Source: GCA-2731375 sp964462145 (GTDB lineage Bacteria; Pseudomonadota; Alphaproteobacteria; GCA-2731375). From it: 7,936 nt of DNA. The DNA lies in contig CAYWYB010000251.1 of the NCBI GenBank assembly GCA_964462145.1, forward strand, positions 1 through 7,936, read 5' to 3'. The first letter of the stretch is position 1, and every line of letters begins with the position of its first letter. Both the position numbers and the translations under genes were made by a program. A model generated the notes under the pieces. It saw only the letters and a program-made list of their open reading frames with translations, had not been told where the DNA came from and searched no databases. Positions 1 to 6,439 of the stretch are shown in pieces.

Positions 1-137
1 TAATCTACGCTCGCCAGCAATCTTGCGCCCTCTCATGAATAATTCGGGCTAGCACGAATATTCCCCGCTCCGCAGCACTTGTCGCACCACTTGTCGTACC
101 ACTTGTCGTATTGGCGCCCTTGAGGCAATGTCGGGCC
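1..137 (+). promoter_or_regulatory. Leader region of the ThDP-enzyme gene
   Basis: No gene can be supported in this stretch. In the frame of the downstream gene there is a TGA at 36-38, and no ATG, GTG or TTG occurs until the TTG at 111, so the region is most likely untranslated. It holds an 8-bp palindrome GAATATTC at 56-63 and the three-copy 12-bp tandem repeat at 77-111. I could not find a convincing -35/-10 pair. A weak GAGG at 122-125 lies 12 nt before the ATG at 138. Confidence 0.5.
77..111. repeat. 12-bp tandem repeat, three copies, in a gene leader
   Basis: Unit ACTTGTCGYACC occurs at 77-88, 89-100 and 101-110 (the last copy truncated after ACTTGTCGTA). The copies differ by a single C/T at position 9. 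The array lies about 30 nt before the start of the ThDP-enzyme gene, outside its likely coding region. The position fits a cluster of regulator binding sites, though a 12-bp period is slightly longer than one helical turn. A replication-slippage product is the simple alternative. Confidence 0.8.
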
Positions 138-1796
138 ATGAATGATGTAACAGAGCACGTTATCACGGGTGGCGACGTCCTGGTCGATACCCTGATCGCC
201 CATGGCGTCGATACCGCCTTCACCGTATCGGGCGAGAGTTTCCTGGCCGTATTGGAAGCCCTGCGCCGAAAACGCAATCAGATCAGCCTGATCACCACCC
301 GCCACGAAGGCGGCGGCTCCTTCGCCACGGAAGCCTATGGCAAGTTGACGGGCCGGCCCGCGGCATTGTTCGTCTCGCGCGGTCCCGGCGCCACCAATGC
401 AGCCATCGGTGTACATACCGCCAAGCAGGACTGCTCGCCCATGCTGTTGTTCGTGGGCCATGTACCCTCCACCTCCCAGGGCCGGGAAGCATTTCAGGAA
501 ATCAACCAGGCCGCCATGTTCACCCCCATCGCCAAGGCGGTATTGCAGCCCAACAGCACCGACCAGGTGGCCGCCGTCACCGCCCGCGCCATAGCGTTGG
601 CAAGCAACGGGCGGCCCGGCCCAGTAGTGGTGATCCTGCCCCGCGACCTGACCGACGGCGCGGTCACCGATACGGCCATTCCCAGCCCGCGCCAGCGCCC
701 CGGCGTGGCGCCCGAGGCGGCGGCGCTGGATGAAGCGGCGCGGATGATCGCCCAGGCCCAGCGGCCCTTGATCCTGTCGGGCGAGATCGTCGCCATTCAG
801 GATGCCACTCTGGCCCTGGCCGCCTTGGCCGAGGCCACGGGCGCACCGGTGATGAGCACCTACCGCCGCCAGGATACCTTCCTCAACGATCACCCCGCCT
901 ATGCCGGGCATTTGGAAATCAACCGCCTGCCCTACCAGAAACAGGCCCTGGATGAGGCTGACCTGCTGATCGCCATGGGCAGCCGCATGGACGGCATCAC
1001 GGCGGAGGATGGCGGCCTGCCCCGGGCGCATCAGACATTTCTGCAAATATATCCCGACGCCGACGTTCTGGCCCGCTGCCAGGCCGATCTGTCCCTGCTC
1101 TCGGACCCCGCCGCCGCCTGTCTGGCCCTGGCGGACCGTATCGCCGCACCCATGGATCCGAAACGGCGCGACGACCTGCACCAAGCCTATCTGGCCAGCA
1201 GCGAACCGGGCGCGGTAGAGGTGCGGGGCGCGGTCGATCTGTCCCAGGTCGCCGCCGAGGTGCGGCGCCAGGTACCGCCCGATACGGTCATTTTGACTGA
1301 CGGCGGCAGCTTTGCCCGCTGGATACACCGCTTTTACCGCTTCAATCATGCCCATACCCAGGCCGGGCCGGTTTCGGGCGCCATGGGCTATGGCGTGCCC
1401 GGTGCCATCGGCGCCCGCCGCGCCTTGCCGGATAGTCCCGCGATCGCCTTTGTTGGTGACGGCGGCTTCATGATGACCGGCCAGGAACTGGTTACGGCGG
1501 TGGAACAGAACATCGATCTGTTGGTCGTGGTCTGCGACAACGGCGTACATGGTTCCATCCTGGAGGGACAGCGGCAACGCTTTGGCGCCGATCATATCTA
1601 TGGCACCCGTCTATCAAGTCCCGATTTCGCCGATCTGGCGCGATCCTACGGCTGTGCCGCCTGGACCGTGGAGCGCACGGAGGACTTTGCCGCGGCGTTA
1701 TCAGGCGCCATGGCCCATACCGGCCCCAGCCTGATCCATCTGCTCACCGATGACCGGGATATCGCGCCCTTTGATAAAGGCCCCGACGCGGTTTAA
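138..1796 (+). CDS. ThDP-dependent enzyme, acetolactate synthase large-subunit-like
   Basis: This 552-residue protein has the full three-domain layout of the IlvB/POX superfamily of thiamine diphosphate (ThDP) enzymes. The N-terminal Pyr domain carries the cofactor-activating glutamate in TRHEGGG (Glu57) and the AHAS-like segment REAFQEIN (Gln120, Glu121). GRPGPVVVILPRD (residues 158-170) ends that domain, with Arg where many synthases have Lys. A central Rossmann-like domain follows, then the C-terminal PP domain with SGAMGYGVPGAIGA and the ThDP/Mg motif GDGGF (440-444) through DNG (467-469). Family knowledge predicts decarboxylation of a 2-keto acid followed by carboligation or a related step, in the cytoplasm. 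The substrate cannot be read from the sequence, and no ilvN-type regulatory subunit is present. ATG 138 is preferred to the in-frame TTG at 111, which has no ribosome-binding site and adds nine residues outside the usual domain start. Sulfoacetaldehyde acetyltransferase, oxalyl-CoA decarboxylase and benzoylformate-decarboxylase-like roles are alternatives. Confidence 0.9.
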   Translation: MNDVTEHVITGGDVLVDTLIAHGVDTAFTVSGESFLAVLEALRRKRNQISLITTRHEGGGSFATEAYGKLTGRPAALFVSRGPGATNAAIGVHTAKQDCSPMLLFVGHVPSTSQGREAFQEINQAAMFTPIAKAVLQPNSTDQVAAVTARAIALASNGRPGPVVVILPRDLTDGAVTDTAIPSPRQRPGVAPEAAALDEAARMIAQAQRPLILSGEIVAIQDATLALAALAEATGAPVMSTYRRQDTFLNDHPAYAGHLEINRLPYQKQALDEADLLIAMGSRMDGITAEDGGLPRAHQTFLQIYPDADVLARCQADLSLLSDPAAACLALADRIAAPMDPKRRDDLHQAYLASSEPGAVEVRGAVDLSQVAAEVRRQVPPDTVILTDGGSFARWIHRFYRFNHAHTQAGPVSGAMGYGVPGAIGARRALPDSPAIAFVGDGGFMMTGQELVTAVEQNIDLLVVVCDNGVHGSILEGQRQRFGADHIYGTRLSSPDFADLARSYGCAAWTVERTEDFAAALSGAMAHTGPSLIHLLTDDRDIAPFDKGPDAV

Positions 1797-2974
1797 ATCG
1801 CCGCCCGCTCGGCGCTCAGGCGCTTGGCCATGGCATGCAGAACCAGGAACAGCGGCACGGACAGCAGCAGTGCGGAGGCGGAAAAATACAGCGGCGTGGC
1901 GGCGGTTCCCGTGATATCGGCGCTCCAGCCGACCACGCTGGGAACCAGTCCCATGCCGCCATAAAAGAAAGTATAGAGAATGGCATTGCCCTGGGCCCGA
2001 TAGGGCGGCGACATGAGCGAGATCGCCCGGCCCATGATCATGCCGGCGGGCGCGGCGGCGAACAGCCCGATGACAACGCATAACAGATAGGGATGATCGC
2101 TAACGGGCAGCGCGGCGGCGGCGGCGGCGGCCAGAATACAGCTCACTCCCAGGATCAGGTCGGGCCGGCCCGTACGGTCCGCCAGATAGCCGCCCAGGGG
2201 CAGGGCCGGCAACGCGCCCCAACTGGCCAGACTGATGGCAGCGCCCGCCGCCGCCACGTCCAGGCCGCGCTCCAGCAGCAACGCCGGACCGAACGAGATG
2301 ATCGAGAAATAGGCCAGGTTATAGACCATCCAGACCAAACCGGCGTACAGGACCATCTTCAACTCGCGGCGGGGCATATGAAAACCCATGCGTCCACCGG
2401 CCGAGGTCGTGCTGCCGGGCGGCGGCCGATAGCCCAGCCACACGGCGGCAACGGCAGCGAGGCAGACCACGGCGGTCAAATGCATGACGGGCTGCCAGCC
2501 CCAGTTTTCGGCCAGCGGCCCCAGGGTCGCCAGGGCGATGGCAATGCCGACCGGCCAACCGCAGAGCATCAGGGCCATGGCCGTGACCACGGATTTTTCG
2601 TCGAACCAATCAGCGATCATCTTGACCAGAAAGATGCTTTGCACCACGGCCCCGGCGCCGCTTAACAAGCGCCCGAACGCCAGCATGGTAAAGTCATCGG
2701 CCAGACCGGCGACAACCCCGCCCAGGGCCATGACCGTGACGCCGAACAGGACCATGCCCAGATCAGAGAACCGGCTGCCCAAAATGGCGCCGGGAATGGC
2801 AATAAAGGCGCCGGGCAGCATATAGAAGCCGATCAAGGTGCCGATCTCGGCAAAATCCAGCCCCACATCCGCCGCAATGATCGGTGTCATTGAAGCGACG
2901 GCCTGGAATTGAAAGCCCATGGCCAGGCGGACCACGATCAGGACGGCAAGGATGGCCCAGCGGTTGGCAAACAT
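1793..2974 (-). CDS. MFS transporter (CynX/NarK-like permease)
   Basis: This 393-residue, strongly hydrophobic protein has about twelve predicted membrane segments, typical of a major facilitator superfamily permease in the inner membrane. The first helix begins around residue 6. A motif-A-like loop GSRFSDLG lies at 66-73 between helices 2 and 3. ADWFDEKSVVTAMAL (121-135) matches the cytoplasmic loop before helix 5 seen in this superfamily. A hydrophilic central loop at about 183-205 separates the two halves, and a second motif-A copy, GGYLADRTGR (261-270), follows helix 8. Helix 9 contains a run of seven alanines (282-288). The substrate is unknown; a small organic anion would be usual for the subfamily. 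The gene lies 52 nt downstream of the OmpH-like gene on the same strand, and its stop interlocks with that of the convergent ThDP-enzyme gene. No good Shine-Dalgarno sequence precedes ATG 2974, but later Met codons would remove helix 1. Confidence 0.9.
   Translation of the reverse strand: MFANRWAILAVLIVVRLAMGFQFQAVASMTPIIAADVGLDFAEIGTLIGFYMLPGAFIAIPGAILGSRFSDLGMVLFGVTVMALGGVVAGLADDFTMLAFGRLLSGAGAVVQSIFLVKMIADWFDEKSVVTAMALMLCGWPVGIAIALATLGPLAENWGWQPVMHLTAVVCLAAVAAVWLGYRPPPGSTTSAGGRMGFHMPRRELKMVLYAGLVWMVYNLAYFSIISFGPALLLERGLDVAAAGAAISLASWGALPALPLGGYLADRTGRPDLILGVSCILAAAAAAALPVSDHPYLLCVVIGLFAAAPAGMIMGRAISLMSPPYRAQGNAILYTFFYGGMGLVPSVVGWSADITGTAATPLYFSASALLLSVPLFLVLHAMAKRLSAERAAI
2109..2131. repeat. 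GCG trinucleotide microsatellite inside the MFS gene
   Basis: Six uninterrupted GCG units (2112-2129) with flanking near-repeats encode, on the minus strand, most of an alanine run in predicted membrane helix 9 of the transporter. Units are three bases long, so slippage would keep the frame and only change helix length by whole residues. Confidence 0.6.
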
Positions 2975-3026
2975 ATGCGGTGCCCAGTATTGCAGATCTT
3001 AGTATTGCTGAATTCAGCCGGCGGAG
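2975..3026 (-). promoter_or_regulatory. Operator-like cluster between the OmpH-like and MFS genes
   Basis: The 52-nt gap holds three overlapping symmetry elements. A perfect 12-bp palindrome GCTGAATTCAGC lies at 3007-3018. The 8-bp direct repeat AGTATTGC lies at 2986-2993 and 3001-3008; extended to ten bases (2986-2995 and 3001-3010) the copies differ at one position, and they are 15 bp apart. A 6-bp palindrome AGATCT (2994-2999) sits between the repeats. The elements sit just before the transporter start, which fits a regulator binding site controlling it independently of the upstream gene. I could not place a strong -35/-10 pair, so the promoter itself is inferred. Confidence 0.45.
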
Positions 3027-3641
3027 TTATTTGGCGTTCGAAGTCTTAAAATCGACTGCGACGTTGGGCAAATTCTTGTCCAGCCGCTGCAACACTTCTT
3101 CGGTGACGCTGAGGCGTTGATCAAAAACCAATACGGCCTTGCGGGCCAGGGTCAGGGTAATCTTCCGCTCGGACATGATTTCGGCCAGGACCTTGGCGAT
3201 TTCCGAACGCAATTTTCGCGTCGCACCCGTGAAGGCCCTGTTCAAAATGCCCCGGCGCTGTTCCGCCTTGCGGCGCAGATCGGAAATCTTGTTTTCGAGC
3301 ACGCGGCGTTTTTCATTCATCGCCTCGGGCGACAGAATGGTGCCCTGTTTGCGCAGTTTCTGCTCTTCAGCCTTCAACGTTTCGCGTTCGGCGGCCATTT
3401 CCTCTTCAAAGGCCTTGCGCCGTGCCTGCATCGCCATGCTGATGCCCTTGGCCGCCGCCGCCCGGCGCATGACCAATTGCACATCCAACACCGCGATGAC
3501 CGGCTTCTTGGCGTCCGCTTCCTCGGCCGCCGGCGTCTTAGCCTCCGCCTTGACCCCCGCCTTGACCTCTGCGGCGGCTACCGGGCCGGCCAGCAGGCCC
3601 GCCACCATGGCAGCGGCCGCAACAACGATCCATCGAGCCAT
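3027..3641 (-). CDS. OmpH/Skp-family periplasmic chaperone-like protein
   Basis: This protein has 204 residues. The N-terminus MARWIVVAAAAMVAG is a classical signal peptide: one Arg, a hydrophobic core to about residue 19, and an Ala-rich cleavage site near residue 24, just before Glu25. A low-complexity Ala/Lys/Glu linker (25-46) follows. Next comes the OmpH core: a first strand IAVLDVQLVM, then a long charged coiled-coil hairpin rich in Lys, Arg and Glu (about 65-155), and a return strand containing KITLTLARKAVLVFD. Skp/OmpH proteins are trimeric periplasmic holdases that escort unfolded outer-membrane proteins to the BAM machinery. The usual bamA-skp-lpxD neighbourhood is absent, so this may be a paralogue rather than the housekeeping copy. 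ATG 3641 is chosen because it places the signal peptide at the N-terminus; the in-frame ATG at 3722 would put 27 polar residues in front of it. Confidence 0.85.
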   Translation of the reverse strand: MARWIVVAAAAMVAGLLAGPVAAAEVKAGVKAEAKTPAAEEADAKKPVIAVLDVQLVMRRAAAAKGISMAMQARRKAFEEEMAAERETLKAEEQKLRKQGTILSPEAMNEKRRVLENKISDLRRKAEQRRGILNRAFTGATRKLRSEIAKVLAEIMSERKITLTLARKAVLVFDQRLSVTEEVLQRLDKNLPNVAVDFKTSNAK

Positions 3642-3673
3642 TATGTAATCATTCCCATAAAACACCTCTTCAT
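3641..3673 (-). other. Possible tiny leader ORF overlapping the OmpH-like start
   Basis: On the minus strand an ATG at 3658, preceded by GAGG six nt upstream, opens a five-codon ORF (Met-Gly-Met-Ile-Thr). Its TAA stop at 3643-3641 overlaps the ATG of the OmpH-like gene by one base (TAATG). The best ribosome-binding site in the area is spaced for this mini-ORF, while the signal-peptide ATG has only a GGGA about 11 nt upstream. In-frame extension upstream gives an ATG at 3673 (ten codons). Translation of the OmpH-like gene by termination-reinitiation is possible. The overlap could equally be chance. Confidence 0.3.
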
Positions 3674-3818
3674 CGGATCCGCCGAACATCCGGAGCCACA
3701 ATGTCGTATAGCAGCAATCCATGCCTTTGGGGACAGGCCAATTAAGCCGAGCTTATACTAAATCGCGGCGATGGGAAGCCATCGGCCGGCAGCACACGGG
3801 CAAACCACCGCCCTTGCC
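3642..3818. other. Intergenic stretch between the OmpH-like and nitronate monooxygenase genes
   Basis: No gene can be supported here. The minus-strand transcript leaving the nitronate monooxygenase gene meets a GC-rich hairpin at 3766-3788. Further along, a TATAAG at 3757-3752 and a TATACG around 3710 on the minus strand could be -10 elements for the OmpH-like gene, but neither has a credible -35 partner. Confidence 0.4.
3766..3788 (-). terminator. Candidate hairpin terminator after the nitronate monooxygenase gene
   Basis: On the minus strand, CGG[C]CGATGG pairs with CCATCGCCG across a CTTC loop. The stem has nine base pairs with one bulged C. It begins about 30 nt beyond the stop codon at 3819. 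Only three T residues follow, in CGATTTAG, so intrinsic termination would be weak; the element may instead protect the 3' end of the message. Confidence 0.35.
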
Positions 3819-4931
3819 TCAGCCAAGCATCTCGTCCAGGCGCTCACGGGCATCCAGCATCTCGTTCAACAGCTCGTAAACGACCTCCCTGACTGAAATT
3901 TCGGCTTCCATATCGCCAACGATCTGGCCCACGGGATAAGTCAGGAAATCCTTGGCGCGGACCCGTTCAACCCGCGTTCGGCCCTCCTGCCACCAAAGAT
4001 AATTCTGCGTCGGCGCCGGCAGGGTTGGCGGCGCGCCGGGTTCGTCATAGGCCTCGGAGAATTTGTTGCGCAGGGTCCGGCAGGGCTTGCCGGTGACAGA
4101 GGTGGTCAAAATCGCATCCTCGGCCTCGGCCTCGAACATCTTTTGCTTGATCTCGGGTGTCACCTCGCTCTGCGCTGTTTTCAGCCACAGCGAGCCGGTC
4201 CAAACCCCTTCACAGCCCAGCACCAGGGCGGCGGCCATTTGCCTACCCCGGCCCACGCCGCCCGCACCCAGCACCGGCATGGGGGCAACCGCATCAACAA
4301 TGCCGGGCCACAGCACCATGGAGGAAACCTCGCCCGTATGGCCGCCGGCTTCGGTACCCACGGCGACGACGAAATCACAGCCGGCGTTGCGGTGGCGCAG
4401 GGCATGTTTCGGCTTGCCCGCCAGGGCGCCGACCTTGATGCCTTGGGCATGGGCCCGCTCCACCAATTCCATGGGTGGCGAGCCCAGGGCGTTCACAATC
4501 AACTTGATGGGATGCTTCATCGCTGTTTCGATCATCGCCAGGCTTTCCTTGGGGGCGAAATTCATGCCCTTGACGATCTCGCGCTTGATCTCCGCCGCCT
4601 CGTCCTCGGGTAGCGGCGGCACGCCGGCCTCGTCCAGCATATTGCGCACGAAATCCACGTGCTCCTTGGGCAGCAGGCGTTCCGGATCGAACTTCATATC
4701 GCTGCTGTCGGCAAGGTTGGAGGGCATCAGGACATCAATGCCATAGGGCTTGCCGTCGATATGGGCATCGATCCAGTTCAGCTCTTCCTCCACCCGCTCC
4801 GGGCTCATGCGGGCCATGCCCAGCACGCCCATACCGCCGGCCTTGGAGACCTCCACCACCACGTCGCGGCAATGAGAGAAAGCGAAGATCGGCACATCGA
4901 TACCGAACATCTCACACATTTTGTTTTTCAT
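3819..4931 (-). CDS. Nitronate monooxygenase (2-nitropropane dioxygenase family)
   Basis: This 370-residue protein is a flavin-binding TIM barrel of the NMO/2-NPD family. The N-terminus MFGIDVPIFAF corresponds to the first barrel strand (IxxPI in most members). KAGGMGVLG (30-38) is the glycine-rich turn after strand 2. GTEAGGHTGEV (192-202) is the family signature holding the catalytic-base histidine (His198) and phosphate-binding glycines. GAGGVGRGRQ (222-231) and EGVWTGSLWL (241-250) close the FMN phosphate site. Characterised relatives use FMN to oxidise alkyl nitronates to carbonyl compounds and nitrite. Others in the same fold are enoyl-ACP reductases (FabK) or have unknown substrates, so the reaction is a family inference. 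ATG 4931 has a good Shine-Dalgarno AGGA at 4943-4940, eight nt upstream. The gene is divergent from a PPOX flavoprotein across 63 nt, suggesting shared control. Expected location is cytoplasmic. Confidence 0.9.
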   Translation of the reverse strand: MKNKMCEMFGIDVPIFAFSHCRDVVVEVSKAGGMGVLGMARMSPERVEEELNWIDAHIDGKPYGIDVLMPSNLADSSDMKFDPERLLPKEHVDFVRNMLDEAGVPPLPEDEAAEIKREIVKGMNFAPKESLAMIETAMKHPIKLIVNALGSPPMELVERAHAQGIKVGALAGKPKHALRHRNAGCDFVVAVGTEAGGHTGEVSSMVLWPGIVDAVAPMPVLGAGGVGRGRQMAAALVLGCEGVWTGSLWLKTAQSEVTPEIKQKMFEAEAEDAILTTSVTGKPCRTLRNKFSEAYDEPGAPPTLPAPTQNYLWWQEGRTRVERVRAKDFLTYPVGQIVGDMEAEISVREVVYELLNEMLDARERLDEMLG

Positions 4932-4994
4932 TCGACAAATCCTGGCTAAACTTCATGGCAGAGCAAACAGTACGCCGCTTTCCAAGGACTGGAC
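4932..4994. promoter_or_regulatory. Divergent promoter region between two flavoenzyme genes
   Basis: The 63-nt gap must contain the start signals of both the nitronate monooxygenase (-) and the PPOX flavoprotein (+). Each has a clear ribosome-binding site: AGGA eight nt before ATG 4931 on the minus strand, and AAGGA at 4984-4988, six nt before ATG 4995 on the plus strand. An 8-bp palindrome GACATGTC (4992-4999) spans the plus-strand start codon. No convincing -35/-10 pair is visible in either direction. Confidence 0.5.
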
Positions 4995-5606
4995 ATGTCA
5001 AAAATTACCACCCATGAAGAACTCCGCGCGCTTTACCCACCGAAGGTCGAGCGCGCCGTGTTGAAGGAAATGACCGCGCTGGACCGCCATGCGAAACGGT
5101 TCATCGAACTGTCGCCCTTCGTGACGCTGGCAACCACCGGCGCGGACGGCCTGGGCGATGTAACGCCGAGGGGCGGCGAGCCGGGACAGGTGCGGGTGGA
5201 GAATGATAATTCAGTTCTGCTGCCTGATTGGCCGGGCAATAACCGCCTGGATTCGCTGGAGAACATCATTGATTGCCCTGGCGTCGGCCTGCTGTTCCTG
5301 ATCCCCGGGGTCAAGGAAACCCTGCGCGTGAACGGCGAGGCGGAAATCATCACCGACGACCATATCCGGCAACTGTTCGAGATGCGGGGCAAGCTGCCGC
5401 GATCGGTCATCCGGATCAGGGTCGCGGAAGTCTATTTGCATTGTGCCAAGGCCCTGATGCGTTCGCATCTTTGGGAAGACAGCGCACGCATCGACCGCAC
5501 TGAATTGCCGACCATGAACCAGATGATCAAGGATCAGACCGGCGGCACCGGTCCGTTGATCAGCCAGGAAGACATGGAAGAAAGCTACAAGGCGGTGCTG
5601 TATTGA
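4995..5606 (+). CDS. PPOX-type FMN-dependent flavoprotein (MSMEG_1061/DR_2398-like)
   Basis: This 203-residue protein has the split-barrel fold of the pyridoxamine 5'-phosphate oxidase family. After an N-terminal helical segment (1-38), FVTLATTGADG begins the barrel, followed by GDVTPRGGEPG (54-64), LPDWPGNNRLDSLEN (77-91), RVNGEAEI (111-118) and ALMRSHLW (153-160). This order of motifs is what I know from the uncharacterised FMN-dependent PPOX subfamily named after MSMEG_1061 and DR_2398. True PdxH enzymes have a different C-terminal region. Family members bind FMN or F420 as dimers and reduce or oxidise small molecules; no substrate can be assigned here. The start has an AAGGA six nt upstream. 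The neighbours are a divergent nitronate monooxygenase and a convergent alpha/beta hydrolase 11 nt beyond the stop. The protein is probably cytoplasmic, as no signal peptide is visible. Confidence 0.85.
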   Translation: MSKITTHEELRALYPPKVERAVLKEMTALDRHAKRFIELSPFVTLATTGADGLGDVTPRGGEPGQVRVENDNSVLLPDWPGNNRLDSLENIIDCPGVGLLFLIPGVKETLRVNGEAEIITDDHIRQLFEMRGKLPRSVIRIRVAEVYLHCAKALMRSHLWEDSARIDRTELPTMNQMIKDQTGGTGPLISQEDMEESYKAVLY

Positions 5607-5617
5607 GCCGCCCGCTA

Positions 5618-6439
5618 TTAAGCAGCGCGGTCATTCGCTGACAGGTGTTCCTTAATATGCGGCAAGGCCGCCGCCGCATGGGTGAACGGGCTCATATGTC
5701 CCGCGCCCTCAATCTCGATGTATCGGCAACCGGGCAAGGCCTCGCACAGAAGCTCGCAAACACCGTGCATGGACGAAATGGTGAGGCTGCCCTTGAACAG
5801 CAAGATTGGTACAGTGACGCTGCCCCATTCTTCGCCGTTGGGATGCTCGACCTGATTGCGCCGCCATTCATGATAGGACTTCCCGACGCCCACCCGCATT
5901 AGATCCTTTATCATGTCGGGCAGCCCATCCCAGGCGCCTTCGGACTGGGCCCATCCGTCCACCAGACAGGCCATCGCCTTGTCCGGCTCGCCCGCATCCA
6001 TGGCCGCGCGATAATCATCGCCCATTTTTACCGGTTCCTCGAATAGCGGGTCGCCAGCCAGGTTGAGCAGCTGGAAACAAACCGGTTCAAACAACGTAGC
6101 GCTGAGTATTTGATCGGCCCGATCTTTCAGAATCTGATAGCTGTTGCTGGCACCAGACGAGTGCGCAACAAGATGAACCGGTTCACCAATATGATCCAGA
6201 ACCATATTCCAGGCGCGTTCGTCATCCGCCGGAGTCCATACGCGCTCTATTGGCCAAGGCTGGTTCCGTCCATTGCCCAAGTTATCAATGCATATGGTCC
6301 GGTACCCATCCTGCAGCCCCAATGACAGCGCCTTCCATTGTGCGCCGCTGCCACAACTGCCATGAACAAAGAGGATTGGCGTTCCGGCCCCCTCTTCAAC
6401 ATAGAATAACTTATCGCTATCGACGTCCAGGACTGGCAT
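5618..6439 (-). CDS. Alpha/beta hydrolase
   Basis: This 273-residue alpha/beta-hydrolase-fold protein has the oxyanion-hole segment VHGSCGSG (His26) after strand 3, CIDNLGNGRN after strand 4, and the nucleophile elbow VAHSSGAS with Ser94 as expected nucleophile. EGAGHMSPF holds the catalytic histidine (His248). The post-strand-7 segment LLFKGSLTIS lacks the usual aspartate. Glu118, in LFEPVCF at the end of strand 6, is a good substitute, as in haloalkane dehalogenases of the LinB type. Esterase, lactonase or C-C hydrolase activity are all possible; the substrate is unknown. ATG 6439 is preferred over GTG 6454 because GGAGG (6452-6448) is ideally placed eight nt before it. The gene converges on the PPOX gene, and its promoter lies in the AT-rich intergenic stretch. 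No signal peptide is visible. Confidence 0.88.
   Translation of the reverse strand: MPVLDVDSDKLFYVEEGAGTPILFVHGSCGSGAQWKALSLGLQDGYRTICIDNLGNGRNQPWPIERVWTPADDERAWNMVLDHIGEPVHLVAHSSGASNSYQILKDRADQILSATLFEPVCFQLLNLAGDPLFEEPVKMGDDYRAAMDAGEPDKAMACLVDGWAQSEGAWDGLPDMIKDLMRVGVGKSYHEWRRNQVEHPNGEEWGSVTVPILLFKGSLTISSMHGVCELLCEALPGCRYIEIEGAGHMSPFTHAAAALPHIKEHLSANDRAA

Noticed and set aside
111..137. TTG at 111 as start of the ThDP enzyme
   Set aside because: It has no ribosome-binding site, and the nine extra residues precede the normal start of the Pyr domain. ATG 138 is better.
33..1595. A 520-codon open frame on the minus strand opposite the ThDP-enzyme gene
   Set aside because: It is Gly/Gln/His-rich with no recognisable motif and is the usual antisense shadow of a GC-rich gene. 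The plus-strand frame has complete ThDP-enzyme signatures.
2093..2665. A 190-codon plus-strand frame inside the MFS gene
   Set aside because: It is Gln/Gly/Arg/His-rich and low in hydrophobic residues, a shadow of the transporter, whose own frame has clear membrane helices and MFS motifs.
3642..3722. ATG 3722 as start of the OmpH-like protein
   Set aside because: It would put 27 mostly polar residues before a classical signal peptide, which would not be recognised for export in the usual way.
3117..3761. Plus-strand frames of 214 and 169 codons opposite the OmpH-like gene
   Set aside because: They lack any motif or ribosome-binding site, while the minus strand encodes a signal peptide and a coiled coil typical of Skp.
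4063..4746. A 227-codon plus-strand frame opposite the nitronate monooxygenase gene
   Set aside because: It is Ser/Pro/Ala-rich shadow sequence without motifs. The minus-strand frame carries the GTEAGGH signature.
5601..5636. Hairpin between the PPOX and hydrolase stop codons as a bidirectional terminator
   Set aside because: Only short 3-bp and 4-bp stems with an unpaired interior can be formed, and no T-tract follows on either side.
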